A stretch of DNA of 64,000 bases from an uncultured Flavobacterium sp. (GCA_934636265.1 CAKUAD010000005.1:1-64000), one strand, 5' to 3'; counted from the stretch's first letter, positions 13,917 through 23,138 are shown. Translations and numbers: made by a program. Notes: generated by a model not told the origin, from the sequence alone.

Positions 13917-16778
13917 ATGGAAAGCGACAAACGCCGCTATGCCTTCGTGAACTGGTTTTTTAACCGCCCGCGCACAACCGGCCTTATCGCTTTTGTGTTG
14001 GTATCCGCCATGTCTATGTACATCGTATACCAGCGCCACAAGCTCAACCGCGACAACTACTCGCGCGAGATGAACAACCTGTTGGAGGTTGCCTACAGCA
14101 ATCTGGATCAGGCGCTTAAAAACGCATCCAATACAGCCCTTACGCTAGCCCTTACCATTAATGACGACGGAAAGCCGGAAAATTTTGAAGCCGTCGGCCG
14201 ACAACTCGTCGAATCCAACCGTGGCGTCGATGCCGTACAATTGGTTCCCGGAGGCAGGATTAAGTACGTTTATCCTTTAAAGGGAAATGAAGCAGCGTTA
14301 GGTTATGACATTCTGAGTGATTCGGTTCACCGACCTGACCTTTTAAAAACCATCCAACTGGGACGGATGTATTTTTCCGGCCCGTTTGAACTCAGGCAGG
14401 GCGGTAAGGGTATTGTAGGCCGACTGCCCGTCTATTTGGACAACCGATTTTGGGGCTTTTCGGCAGTGGTTATCAGGCTCGAGACCATGCTTAATGATAC
14501 CGGGATGGATGCGATTGACGATTCGCGTTATTCCTTCCAAATTTCCGGGATCGATCCGATTAAAGGTCAGGAAGTTTTTTTGCTGCCAACCCCCCATACG
14601 TTCAAAAACAGGCTGTACCGTCAAAAATCGATACCTGAAACCAGCTGGACTCTCTACATCATTGACAATGAGACGCCATTTGAAAGATTGCTGCCCTTAC
14701 TCCCGCTGGTTGCCTTTAGTCTTATTTTTTCGGCACTTTTTGGGTTTGTCATCACCCTTTTGCTTAAAAAACCCCAGCACCTAAGAGCTCAGGTACGCAA
14801 ACAGGCACAAAAAATAGTAGAGAGCGAATCTAAGTTCAGGTCAATGTTTGAACAGGCGGCCGTTGGCATTGCGAGCATTGATTCGGTTACGGGCAAAATC
14901 CTGGAGGCTAACGAGGCACTGTCGGGCATGACCGGATATCCGGCCGATGCGCTTGCCAACATGATTTTTATTGACCTTTTCCATCCGTCGGAAACTGATA
15001 AAGATGCGCGCATGAAAATGCTTAGAGCCGGACAAATCACTGAATTCTCGGTAGAGCGAAGGTTACAGCGGCCTTCGGGTGAAGCGTTTTGGGTCAAGCT
15101 CACCGTATCGCCGCTTTGGAAGCCCGGCGAGACCCCAACCAGCCACATAGCCATCGTTCAGGACATCACCTTTGAAAAGGAAGCAAGTGAGCTGATCGTA
15201 AAAAGCGAAGAGCGTTTTAAAAGTCTTTTTCAGGATTCTCCGCTAGGGCTTTGGGAAGAAGATTTTTCTGACGTAATTAAATACCTCAAAGGCTTTGAGA
15301 TTCCAACCGACTTTAACCAGGCACTAACTTACTTTGAGGCCCATCCTGACATCGTAGCCGAGGCCGCCAGACGGGTTAAAATCATTGACATCAACAACCG
15401 ATGCGTGGAATTGCATGCGCCCAGAACGCGTGAGGAACTCCTTTGCGGACTGGAACCGCTGCTAGATGACGGTAACATTGAGGTCTTTCACAGCCAATTG
15501 GCCGCCATGGTGTCGGGTGTGCCGCGGTTTGTAACCGAAACCAAAATTCGCAAGCCCAATGGCGAGGAATTTGACATGTCGCTGGGCTGGACCGTAATGA
15601 GGGGACACGAAGATTCTTTTGATCGCGTAGTGGTCTTTACCGATGACATTACCCAGCAAAAGGCCGCGCAACAAATTATTGTCAATTCGCGTCAACGTCT
15701 GGAAAATTTGCTTAATACCATTGAAGGCATCGTGTGGGAATGCAACAGTGAAACGCTGGACTTGCACTTTATCAGCGCCAAAACCGAGCAAATCCTGGGA
15801 TATACGCCCACGCAATGGCTGAGCGAAGAATTTTTTTGGCGCGAACACCTGCATCCGGACGATCGCGAGCGGGCCATCGAAAAGTTCCTGAACATAGCCA
15901 AATCCAAACAGGATGGCGTGATCGAATACCGGTTTTTGGCGGCCGATGGACGCGTAGTCTGGATACGGGACAGCTTGTCGATCGTATCCGAAGACGGCCG
16001 CAACGTGCTGCGTGGCATCATGATCGACGTCACAGCCAACAAGGAAGCTGAGCAGACCACCCAACAATCGCTCAAGCTGGTTAACGAGCACCGCAAACGT
16101 TTGATGAACTTCTCGTACATCGTGTCGCATAATTTGCGTTCGCATGCTGCCAATATCCAGTCGATTTCGCAATTCCTCGACATGGGCGAAAAGTGCAACG
16201 ACGAGCAGGCCGAGATGATTGCCATGCTGAAAACAGTGTCAGAAACTTTGAATGAGACCATGCTCAACCTCAACGACCTGGTAAACCTGCAAACCAATGA
16301 CAATCTGTCGCTCGAGGAACTCAACCTTGCCGAATACATCAACAACGCCATTGAACTGCTCACCTCACAAATTGAAGCGAGCAATGCGCATGTTGAAATT
16401 GATGTTCCGGCTGATGTAGAAGTGCGGTACAATGCGGCATACCTGGAAAGCATCCTCCACAACTTGATATCGAATGCGCTGCGATACCGCAGTCCGGACC
16501 GCAAGCCGGAAATCGTCGTTAAATGGACTTCAAACGCAAACGAGCGCAAATTATCGGTATCCGACAACGGCGTGGGCATCGACCTCAACCGACACGGCGA
16601 CAAGCTTTTTGGGATGTACAAAACCTTTGCGGGCAATCCTGACGCCCGCGGGATCGGATTGTTTATGACCAAAAGCCAAATTGAAAGCATGGATGGAACC
16701 ATCGCGGTCGAGAGCCAGGTGGGTGTTGGTACAACCTTTACCATCACATTTGGCGAACCTTATAAAAATACTCCATAA
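13917..16778 (+). CDS. Membrane sensor histidine kinase with CHASE and three PAS domains
   Basis: A 953-residue kinase: membrane helix at about 20-38, a periplasmic CHASE-type ligand domain (about 80-220, with VDAVQLVPGGRIKYVYP and YFSGPF), a second helix at about 259-285, then PAS domains starting near 303, 430 and 591. The dimerisation/phosphoacceptor helix has His738 in SYIVSHNLRSH, and the ATPase domain has the N box around Asn849 (LHNLISNALRY), DNGVGI and ARGIGLFMTK. It lacks a receiver domain, and no response regulator gene is adjacent, so it is an orphan kinase here. The NLRSH variant of the H box is common in PAS-rich Bacteroidetes kinases. The signal sensed is unknown. Confidence 0.9.
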   Translation: MESDKRRYAFVNWFFNRPRTTGLIAFVLVSAMSMYIVYQRHKLNRDNYSREMNNLLEVAYSNLDQALKNASNTALTLALTINDDGKPENFEAVGRQLVESNRGVDAVQLVPGGRIKYVYPLKGNEAALGYDILSDSVHRPDLLKTIQLGRMYFSGPFELRQGGKGIVGRLPVYLDNRFWGFSAVVIRLETMLNDTGMDAIDDSRYSFQISGIDPIKGQEVFLLPTPHTFKNRLYRQKSIPETSWTLYIIDNETPFERLLPLLPLVAFSLIFSALFGFVITLLLKKPQHLRAQVRKQAQKIVESESKFRSMFEQAAVGIASIDSVTGKILEANEALSGMTGYPADALANMIFIDLFHPSETDKDARMKMLRAGQITEFSVERRLQRPSGEAFWVKLTVSPLWKPGETPTSHIAIVQDITFEKEASELIVKSEERFKSLFQDSPLGLWEEDFSDVIKYLKGFEIPTDFNQALTYFEAHPDIVAEAARRVKIIDINNRCVELHAPRTREELLCGLEPLLDDGNIEVFHSQLAAMVSGVPRFVTETKIRKPNGEEFDMSLGWTVMRGHEDSFDRVVVFTDDITQQKAAQQIIVNSRQRLENLLNTIEGIVWECNSETLDLHFISAKTEQILGYTPTQWLSEEFFWREHLHPDDRERAIEKFLNIAKSKQDGVIEYRFLAADGRVVWIRDSLSIVSEDGRNVLRGIMIDVTANKEAEQTTQQSLKLVNEHRKRLMNFSYIVSHNLRSHAANIQSISQFLDMGEKCNDEQAEMIAMLKTVSETLNETMLNLNDLVNLQTNDNLSLEELNLAEYINNAIELLTSQIEASNAHVEIDVPADVEVRYNAAYLESILHNLISNALRYRSPDRKPEIVVKWTSNANERKLSVSDNGVGIDLNRHGDKLFGMYKTFAGNPDARGIGLFMTKSQIESMDGTIAVESQVGVGTTFTITFGEPYKNTP

Positions 16779-16835
16779 TTTTATAAACCAAATGCAGGGC
16801 AAGTTGTTGAACTTTGATTCACAACCCATTTGCCC

Positions 16836-17366
16836 ATGCATCTCAATCTTTCATCTAAATCCTCAGGCGAAGTCACCGCGCTCCGCGAACTTTTTGAACA
16901 ATACCTTAAATGTGCGTTTTGGTCAGAGGAGCAACTTTTGCCCTTTTACGACCGTATCCGCAGCCGGATAGCCTCGCGCGATGTTTTGATGGCGTTGGAA
17001 AAACATTCGGCGCACACGACGTTGCAGTACCAACGCCTTTTGGAAATCTTTAAAAGCATTGGGATAAAACCGGGTGCGCAACGGTTTGAGGCCCTCGCCC
17101 ACCACACCCATCGGCTGGAAAACGTACTGGCGCAGATTCCGCGCGGACCGGTGCAGGATGCGGCGCTCATAGCCGAACTTCAGCAGATCATCCACTGTGA
17201 AATTGCCTGTTACGGAACGCTGAGATCATTTGCCATTTCCCTAAAGGAAGAACGGGTTGTCTGGCTGCTCGAAGAAAGCCTTGATGAAGAGAAATCCTTT
17301 GACATGAGCTTGTCGGCCATCGCACAAGCCTATGTGAATGACGAGGCTGCTAATTGTGAATTCTGA
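16836..17366 (+). CDS. DUF892 (YciE/YciF-type) ferritin-like protein
   Basis: A 176-residue all-helical protein matching the ferritin-like DUF892 family: LRELFEQYLKCAFWSEEQLLPF at the start (family pattern ...LY.AE.Q.L), HSAHTTLQ with paired histidines, and a third helix with EIACYGTLRSFA. Such proteins form four-helix bundles that can bind di-iron and are usually induced in general or osmotic stress. ATG 16836 is preferred over the TTG at 16830. Its stop overlaps the next ATG by one base (TGATG), giving a DUF892-SDR-YtxH stress operon. Confidence 0.82.
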   Translation: MHLNLSSKSSGEVTALRELFEQYLKCAFWSEEQLLPFYDRIRSRIASRDVLMALEKHSAHTTLQYQRLLEIFKSIGIKPGAQRFEALAHHTHRLENVLAQIPRGPVQDAALIAELQQIIHCEIACYGTLRSFAISLKEERVVWLLEESLDEEKSFDMSLSAIAQAYVNDEAANCEF

Positions 17367-18217
17367 TGAGACCAAAAAAAATACCTCCACAAAAGCAGTC
17401 GCTGCCCGGAAGCGAATCCAGCATGAAGCCCTTACCGGAAATTATACGACCCGACTATACCGGCAGCGGTAAATTAAAAGGAAAAATCGCGCTGATCACC
17501 GGTGCCGACAGTGGGATCGGCCGCAGCACAGCGGTCCATTTTGCCCGCGAAGGAGCGCACGTGGCCATTGCCTATCTGAACGAGGACCAAGACGCCCGGG
17601 AAACCAGGAAGCTCGTAGAAGCCGAAGGTGTCCGATGCTTGCTGATTAAAGGCGATCTGAAAAGCGAGGCATTTTGCAGGCGGATGGTAAACGACACGGT
17701 AAAAAAACTGGGCGGACTTAACATTCTGGTCAACAATGCGGCCACACAATTCCCTGAAAAATCGGTCAAAGATATCACGTCAAAACAATTAAGGGAGACT
17801 TTCCAGACCAACATATTCCCGTTTTTTTACACGGTTGATCAAGCCTTAAAGCACTTAGGCAAAGGCGACGTAATTATCAATACCTCCTCGGTTACGGCCT
17901 ATCGCGGCAGTGAACATCTGCTCGATTATTCGAGTACAAAAGGTGCCATTGTCACTTTTACCCGATCGCTTTCGGCCATGCTGGTTGACAAAGGAATCCG
18001 GGTAAATGCCGTTGCACCGGGCCCCATTTGGACACCGCTGATTCCGGCCACATTCACCAAAAAAGAAGTTGCCGCCTTTGGGCTTGATGTTCCAATGAAA
18101 CGCCCCGGTCAACCATCGGAAGTGGCTCCTGCCTATGTGTTCCTGGCCAGTGGGGATAGTTCCTATATGACGGGCCAGGTAATCCACGTCAATGGCGGCG
18201 AACCCATAGCAAGTTAA
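17366..18217 (+). CDS. SDR-family oxidoreductase, YghA/Gsp39-like
   Basis: A 283-residue NAD(P)-dependent short-chain dehydrogenase. It has the nucleotide motif TGADSGIGR, NNAA at the fourth strand, Ser in INTSSV, the YSSTK catalytic Tyr-x3-Lys, and APGPIWTPL after the active site. The ~40-residue N-terminal extension before KLKGKIALIT, with LPGSESSMKPLP, is typical of the bacterial stress SDRs related to B. subtilis Gsp39 and E. coli YghA. The substrate is unknown. It is co-transcribed with the ferritin-like gene before it and the small membrane protein after it. Confidence 0.88.
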   Translation: MRPKKIPPQKQSLPGSESSMKPLPEIIRPDYTGSGKLKGKIALITGADSGIGRSTAVHFAREGAHVAIAYLNEDQDARETRKLVEAEGVRCLLIKGDLKSEAFCRRMVNDTVKKLGGLNILVNNAATQFPEKSVKDITSKQLRETFQTNIFPFFYTVDQALKHLGKGDVIINTSSVTAYRGSEHLLDYSSTKGAIVTFTRSLSAMLVDKGIRVNAVAPGPIWTPLIPATFTKKEVAAFGLDVPMKRPGQPSEVAPAYVFLASGDSSYMTGQVIHVNGGEPIAS

Positions 18218-18232
18218 TCAAACACTAATCAT

Positions 18233-18448
18233 ATGAGCAAAAACCTGATTATCGGAATCGCAACGGGAGTTGCGGCCGCTTTAGTAATTGGAGTGATCGC
18301 CAAGAAAAACGGATCGCTTGACAAAATCCTCAAACGCGTCAACAAACTGGCTGATAACCTGGAAGACCGACTGGCCTACCTGGACTCGCTCGAATTGGAT
18401 GACGTCATTCCAAAGGGCGAAGCGAAAAACATCCGCAAAACACCTTAA
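18233..18448 (+). CDS. Small YtxH-like membrane protein
   Basis: A 71-residue protein with one glycine/alanine-rich membrane helix (about residues 4-22, LIIGIATGVAAALVIGVIA), then a charged amphipathic helix (KILKRVNKLADNLEDRLAYL). This layout is like YtxH/GvpP stress proteins. It is the last gene of the stress operon, 15 nt after the SDR. Its TAA interleaves with the stop of the converging endonuclease gene (shared TTAA at 18445-18448). Confidence 0.65.
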   Translation: MSKNLIIGIATGVAAALVIGVIAKKNGSLDKILKRVNKLADNLEDRLAYLDSLELDDVIPKGEAKNIRKTP

Positions 18449-20391
18449 CGCACCAGGAGTCGCTTGGTTACGACACGGCTATCATCCTGCAATCGCAAAA
18501 TGTAAACGCCGGTGGGCAAATTATGCGAAACGGTTTGATTTTCGACAAACTCAAATGAAGCCACCTGTTGTCCGCTCATCGAATACACTTGTGCTGATCC
18601 GGCCATCCCTGTTACGCTAAAAGCGGATGTTGCCGGCTGCGGATATACCACTACCCCGGGCATTGAAAATTCAGCATTGGAAAGCGGTGCAAACCACGGC
18701 TGACCTTGCTGGGTTCCCCAAATGTAGTCGGCCAGTTCCGGATAGTCGATAAAAGGATTGCGGTTATACTGCCACTGGTAGATGATGTTGTTGCGGTTCA
18801 TTTCAAAATCATCCGACGGATCTTGCGTGTTCCAAACCAGCAGGCTGGCAAGGTCGGCCATCTGGCCCGTGATGTTGTCGGGCGGATTGCCGTTGACGAG
18901 TGTCAGCCCTTCATAACGGACTGCCATGTAGAACAGGGCGCGGGCCACATCGCCCTTCCAACTACCCAGGTTTCCTGCAGGGCCGTTGTAATCAGTTCCG
19001 TAATCTCGGTTGCTGCGTGCCGAATTTTCCGGACCATCCTCGGCCCGGATGTGGTGTGCATCGCTGTGTCCGGCGGCAATGTCAGATGCGCTTGTTGGTA
19101 GCCAGAGGTTGATTCCGTCCGGCCATGAACTCGTTGCGTTGGCGAATCCGCCCCGCGACTGCGGAAAAATGTGTTCGCGGTTCCAGGAATCGACATTGCT
19201 GGCGGTTGACTGAAACTTGTATTTGGCCATAGGCTCCTCGACGTACATCAGCCAAACCTGGTTGCTGTTTTGCGGGTTCTGATCTGACTGGCGTAAGATG
19301 GTTTCCGTATCGCCGTAGGTATGGGCGCGCACCAATTCAGGATTGGCAATAATGGCGCGTAGGGCTGCGAATAGTTCGTCTCCGGCCTTGCCTTCCAGTG
19401 AGGCGTAATAGCCTTCGGGCGCGGTTGACGAAACCACCCCATAGGTAGGATTGAGCGGTGTGCCAAACGGCAGGGTGTAAAAATCGTTGTCGATTACGCG
19501 GACCTCCAGGTTGTCGTTGGTTCGGTTAAAGCCAAACGGCAACGAACCAAACTTGATCACCGCCAGTTCATCACCTTCGTCCAGGCTATCGTCAACAACG
19601 GTAAATGTCCGGGTGGTCGAGGTCATTCCGGCTGGAATCAAAACCTGTAGGCTTCCCGTAAAATCGTCGGTATTGAATCCGCCGTTGGAAAGCGAAATCG
19701 CAAACTCAAGATCGTCGGCTACGTCGTTCAGCGCGGTAAAAGTCACCGTAAACGAATCGCCCTCATTTATCATCGGCGACGACAAACTCATGCTGATCCC
19801 GTTAAAAACAAATCCGCTACCGTCATTATTGGCTCCCGGAGTTGGAATTTTGGCTTCGTAGGTACCATCGGCCTTGCGTTGCACAGAATGGAAATCTTTT
19901 TGGTTAAAGAAATTCTCGTCGGCCTGGAAGGTAACGCCCAGCATCTCCATAAGCGCAACCGGATCAGGGTCGGAAGTGCCGTAAACCAAGGCGTGGATCA
20001 GGTTGTTTTGCGTAGCCGGCGTATCGTTTGGAAAGTCGGAGGCATCAGCCTGGTAAATGGCGACGGCATCCGGGCCATTCTGGATGATGTTGATAGGCAG
20101 CAGCATTTGCGGAACCGGCGACACCAGAGCATTTCCTACGACAAAAATTCCGTTGACGTCGGTTGAATAGCCGTCAAGATCGATGGCGTAATAGCTGCGG
20201 TTTGAATCGGCCGAACCGTTAAAAAAAACCAGTGCGAATCCATCCAGCGAAAAATTGGGCGCGCTTGATTTGAGTTCCACAAACTCGCGGTCGTCCACGC
20301 TTTGGGTGTCGCTGTCCAGTTCGTTGATCACGAGTTGGGCGCGCGAAGTAAAGGCCCACAACATCAAAAGTGCGAGGGAAAACTGTTTCAT
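18445..20391 (-). CDS. Secreted endonuclease I family nuclease with lamin-tail and T9SS sorting domain
   Basis: A 648-residue secreted protein. Signal peptide MKQFSLALLMLWAFTSRAQ is followed by a lamin-tail-like domain (LVINELDSDT...DDREFVELKS), a Calx-beta-like domain (about 205-310), and an endonuclease I domain with WNREHIFPQSRGG, the His-containing catalytic segment of that family, and AAGHSDAHHIRAED. It ends in a type A T9SS sorting domain (VVYPQPATSAFSV ... GVYILRL ... RLLVR). I chose ATG 20391 because the upstream 7 codons precede a clean signal peptide. It should be exported and surface-attached or released, degrading extracellular DNA or RNA for nutrients. Confidence 0.88.
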   Translation of the reverse strand: MKQFSLALLMLWAFTSRAQLVINELDSDTQSVDDREFVELKSSAPNFSLDGFALVFFNGSADSNRSYYAIDLDGYSTDVNGIFVVGNALVSPVPQMLLPINIIQNGPDAVAIYQADASDFPNDTPATQNNLIHALVYGTSDPDPVALMEMLGVTFQADENFFNQKDFHSVQRKADGTYEAKIPTPGANNDGSGFVFNGISMSLSSPMINEGDSFTVTFTALNDVADDLEFAISLSNGGFNTDDFTGSLQVLIPAGMTSTTRTFTVVDDSLDEGDELAVIKFGSLPFGFNRTNDNLEVRVIDNDFYTLPFGTPLNPTYGVVSSTAPEGYYASLEGKAGDELFAALRAIIANPELVRAHTYGDTETILRQSDQNPQNSNQVWLMYVEEPMAKYKFQSTASNVDSWNREHIFPQSRGGFANATSSWPDGINLWLPTSASDIAAGHSDAHHIRAEDGPENSARSNRDYGTDYNGPAGNLGSWKGDVARALFYMAVRYEGLTLVNGNPPDNITGQMADLASLLVWNTQDPSDDFEMNRNNIIYQWQYNRNPFIDYPELADYIWGTQQGQPWFAPLSNAEFSMPGVVVYPQPATSAFSVTGMAGSAQVYSMSGQQVASFEFVENQTVSHNLPTGVYILRLQDDSRVVTKRLLVR

Positions 20392-20507
20392 TTTGGGGAT
20401 TTTATCCTGCAAATGTAGACATTATATGCGAAGGTGTAGTTTGCTCAATCGTTAATTATGAGTCATTAAGGCAATGATCTGTCCAAAATTTATTACGCCT
20501 TTAGGAC

Positions 20508-20535
20508 TTGTAGCGGCATATTTTGGATACTTTTG
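20508..20535 (+). promoter_or_regulatory. Promoter of the TlpA-like gene
   Basis: TTG (20508-20510), 17 nt, then TACTTTTG (20528-20535), an exact TAnnTTTG match, 17 nt before the ATG at 20553. Confidence 0.7.
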
Positions 20536-20552
20536 CAGCAAAATACTGACAC

Positions 20553-21683
20553 ATGAAATACACAATGCTGTCGCTACTGAGCCTGATGATTCTGGCCTCA
20601 TGCGGCAAAAATGAAGGGAACTTCACTATCAACGGAACAATTGCCGGCGTACCGGAAGGAACCGAGGTATTCCTGGAGCGCAATGACGACTCCCTGGGCA
20701 TCTCAACCATCGACACCGTAAAAATAGAGGGTGGGAAATTTGTCTTTGAAGGATCGGTGCTTGAGCCAGCCTTTCACTCTATCTCGGTTAAGGGAGTCAA
20801 TGCGCCGTCATACCTGATTGTCGAGCCGGGCAGCATCAACCTTACCATCTATAAGGATTCAACCTACGCCAATCTTTTGTCGGGCACGCCAAACAACGAC
20901 AAAATGGTGGCTTACAACAAAAGCATCTTGCCGGTGCAAAAGAAACTTCAAGGTTTTGAAGCCAACAGCGGCAAATACCAGGAATTCATAAAGGCCGGAG
21001 ATACGGCGTCGGCCGGCAAAATGGTGCGCGAATACATGGCACTCCAAAAAGAATTCCAGACCATCAGCATTGATTTTATCAAGAATAATCCGGATTCGTT
21101 TGTAGCAGCCATGCTTATCCGCAGCATGTTCAACACCCCGACGCCCGACGTTCCAGCCATTAAGGGTTACTATGACAACCTGACGCCCGAGGTTAAGAAA
21201 ACGCGTCTGGCCCATACCATCCTGCGCAAGCTCAACCAGATGAAGACGGTTGGAATTGGCCGCGTGGCTCCCGATTTTCAGGCACCCGGTCCTGATGGAA
21301 AACCCGTGAGGCTGAGCCAGTCGCTGGGCAAATTGACCATCCTGGATTTTTGGGCTTCCTGGTGCGGACCCTGCCGTCAGGAGAATCCCAATCTGGTAGC
21401 GATTTACAAAGAATTTCATGATCGCGGGCTCAACATCATCAGTGTTTCGCTCGATCGTCCCGGCCAGGCTGACAAATGGAAGGAAGCCATCGCCAAAGAC
21501 GGAATGACCTGGACTCACGCCTCTAACCTGATGTTTTGGGACGATCCGGTTGCCAAGACCTACGGAGTCGAATCGATCCCTAAAATGTATCTGCTCAATG
21601 AAAGGGGAATTGTCGTGGCCAAAGACCTTCGCGGCGAAGAACTTAGAGCCAAGGTAAAAGAGTTTATTGAAGGAAAGCGATAA
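20553..21683 (+). CDS. TlpA-like thiol-disulfide oxidoreductase lipoprotein (DUF4369 N-domain)
   Basis: A 376-residue envelope protein: lipobox LASC (Cys17), an N-terminal beta domain of the DUF4369 type (about 22-115: FTINGTIAGVPEGTEVFL...IEGGKFVFEG), a helical middle, and a C-terminal thioredoxin domain from about 240 with FWASWCGPCRQENPNL, the redox-active CxxC. Such proteins reduce or oxidise periplasmic thiols, often for cytochrome c maturation, and are abundant in Bacteroidetes. It is monocistronic, with its own promoter and a shared bidirectional terminator. The specific partner is not deducible. Confidence 0.88.
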   Translation: MKYTMLSLLSLMILASCGKNEGNFTINGTIAGVPEGTEVFLERNDDSLGISTIDTVKIEGGKFVFEGSVLEPAFHSISVKGVNAPSYLIVEPGSINLTIYKDSTYANLLSGTPNNDKMVAYNKSILPVQKKLQGFEANSGKYQEFIKAGDTASAGKMVREYMALQKEFQTISIDFIKNNPDSFVAAMLIRSMFNTPTPDVPAIKGYYDNLTPEVKKTRLAHTILRKLNQMKTVGIGRVAPDFQAPGPDGKPVRLSQSLGKLTILDFWASWCGPCRQENPNLVAIYKEFHDRGLNIISVSLDRPGQADKWKEAIAKDGMTWTHASNLMFWDDPVAKTYGVESIPKMYLLNERGIVVAKDLRGEELRAKVKEFIEGKR

Positions 21684-21686
21684 AAA

Positions 21687-21716
21687 AATCCCGGACGTAA
21701 ATCCGGGATTTTTTTA
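21687..21716. terminator. Bidirectional terminator between converging genes
   Basis: AATCCCGGA (21687-21695) pairs perfectly with TCCGGGATT (21702-21710) over a 6-nt loop. A-run before and T-run after make it work in both directions, for the TlpA-like gene and for the SIMPL gene ending at 21714. Confidence 0.85.
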
Positions 21717-22388
21717 TTGTAGCAGGAAGCTCACCGTGACGTTTGCCTTGACGTCAAGTTCGCCAACGGCTAAGGTGGGTTGGGCTTCGTCGGCTGATTT
21801 TGCCATCGCCATTTCATAATGTCTTGGGAAGTATGCCGGTTGGTCAATCTCGGTGATCGCGATGGCTATTCCGGCTTTTTGGCCAATGGCCGATGTAAGA
21901 TCGTCGGCTTTGCGGCGGGCGTCCAGCATAGCTTTTTTGCGCGCCTCGGTTTTGGCTTCTTCAATCTTTGAATATTTGAATTCAACCGATGAAATCTGAT
22001 TCACACCTGCATCGATAAGAGCTTCCATCAACTTGTCGTAACGCGTAAGGTCGCGCAGTAAAATGGAAATGGTTTGCGAGGCAAAATAAGTGTACTTCTT
22101 TTTTTCGTAATCGTACTGCGGATGGAGTGCCACCCGCTGGGTCATGACGTCTTTTTCAGCAATTTTGGCTTTGCCGATAGCCTGTAAGACCTTGGCCACG
22201 GTGGCGTCGTTTTGCTTTTTGACATCGGCTGCGTTTGAGCCTTTGTTCTCGATGGAAAAAACCAGTTGCGCCTGATCAGGGATTACCGAAACCGCTCCCT
22301 GGCCGTTGACGGTTACATGGTTTTGCGGTCTTTCCTGGGCATAAAGTCCCGATGTGATCAGTGTAAAGATAATAAGTGCTTTTTTCAT
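21714..22388 (-). CDS. SIMPL-domain (DUF541) periplasmic protein
   Basis: A 224-residue protein with signal peptide MKKALIIFTLITSGLYAQ, then one SIMPL domain: HVTVNGQGAVSVIPDQAQLVFSIENKG at the start, a helical central region (KKQNDATVAKVLQAI) and VNQISSVEFKYS..EEAKTEARKKAMLDARRKADDL. Family members form ring-like assemblies in the envelope and are linked to oxidative stress defence, but biochemistry is unclear. ATG 22388 is chosen because the upstream in-frame extension overlaps the rhomboid gene and would bury the signal peptide. Confidence 0.85.
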   Translation of the reverse strand: MKKALIIFTLITSGLYAQERPQNHVTVNGQGAVSVIPDQAQLVFSIENKGSNAADVKKQNDATVAKVLQAIGKAKIAEKDVMTQRVALHPQYDYEKKKYTYFASQTISILLRDLTRYDKLMEALIDAGVNQISSVEFKYSKIEEAKTEARKKAMLDARRKADDLTSAIGQKAGIAIAITEIDQPAYFPRHYEMAMAKSADEAQPTLAVGELDVKANVTVSFLLQ

Positions 22389-22431
22389 GACAGATTGTTT
22401 AGTGTTTGTGCGATTTTCAAGGATTGTGCCA

Positions 22432-23079
22432 TTAGAGCTTGCCGGTGCGTGCCAGGACAAACAAAATTGCAATAGGGACCGCCAACAAAATGACAATCAA
22501 CGGATTATGCGTTAACAATTCCGGAACCGATGCAAGGGTGAACACATAACCGCCAATGGCACCGCCAAAATGAGCGTCGTGCCCAATGTTGTCGCGGCCT
22601 GACTTCATACCGTAAATGGAATATAGAAGGTAGAGCACGCCAAAAATATACGCCGGAATTCCCGCAAACGGGAAAAAGATAAAGTAAATCTCACCCTCTG
22701 GACGCAGCAGAATGGCGCTGTACAAAACGCCCATCACCGCTCCGGAGGCGCCAACCGCACGGTAGTTAAAATCATTTTTGTGAAAGTATAGCGCCAGCAG
22801 GTTTCCGCTTACCAGGCTGACGGCATAAATCAGCAAAAAGGTAAAGCCGCCCAACAGGGAAATCACCACATCGGCAAAAAAGAACAGCGTAATCAGGTTA
22901 AAGGCCAGGTGTGCCAGGTCGACGTGCAAAAACGCCGAGGTGAAAATGCGGTGTTTTTCGCCCGCCCGGATAGCGCCGACGTGAAATTCGTTCTTTCTAA
23001 AAAAGGCCAGATCGTTAAAGCCTTTCATGGAGACCAACACATTGATTGCGATAAGACCCAAAAGAATAGTATTCATCAT
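22432..23079 (-). CDS. Rhomboid-family intramembrane serine protease
   Basis: A 215-residue protein with six predicted helices. Catalytic Ser112 lies in VGASGAVMG and His170 in HDAHFGGAIGG; the H-x-x-x-x-H-x-x-x-N-type segment is TSAFLHVDLAHLAFNL in helix 2. It would cleave membrane-protein substrates in the inner membrane; no substrate is indicated. Two ATGs are in tandem (23079 and 23076). The -7 box TATCTTTG ends one base before the first, so the second is the more plausible start for a leaderless message. Confidence 0.88.
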   Translation of the reverse strand: MMNTILLGLIAINVLVSMKGFNDLAFFRKNEFHVGAIRAGEKHRIFTSAFLHVDLAHLAFNLITLFFFADVVISLLGGFTFLLIYAVSLVSGNLLALYFHKNDFNYRAVGASGAVMGVLYSAILLRPEGEIYFIFFPFAGIPAYIFGVLYLLYSIYGMKSGRDNIGHDAHFGGAIGGYVFTLASVPELLTHNPLIVILLAVPIAILFVLARTGKL

Positions 23080-23080
23080 T

Positions 23081-23088
23081 CAAAGATA
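23081..23088 (-). promoter_or_regulatory. -7 box of the rhomboid gene
   Basis: On the minus strand TATCTTTG (23088-23081) matches TAnnTTTG. The inferred +1, 5 nt on, coincides with the second ATG (23076), suggesting a leaderless transcript. Confidence 0.5.
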
Positions 23089-23130
23089 ATCATACCGTGG
23101 TGCACGGCAAGCCCGAAATCTTTTTAACCG

Positions 23131-23138
23131 TATATTTG
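23131..23138 (+). promoter_or_regulatory. -7 box of the acyltransferase gene
   Basis: TATATTTG matches TAnnTTTG exactly, 15 nt before the ATG at 23154. Confidence 0.5.

Noticed and set aside
15692..16747. Long minus-strand frame of 351 codons inside the histidine kinase gene
   Set aside because: It is antisense to a gene with clear domains, is rich in Ser/Arg as expected from a shadow frame, and has no recognisable motif or promoter.
20455..20480. TTATGAGTCATTAA as a further CRP/FNR-type operator before the TlpA-like gene
   Set aside because: The half-sites are separated by one base, not six, and the promoter has a full TTG-N17-TACTTTTG, so it does not match the other three sites.
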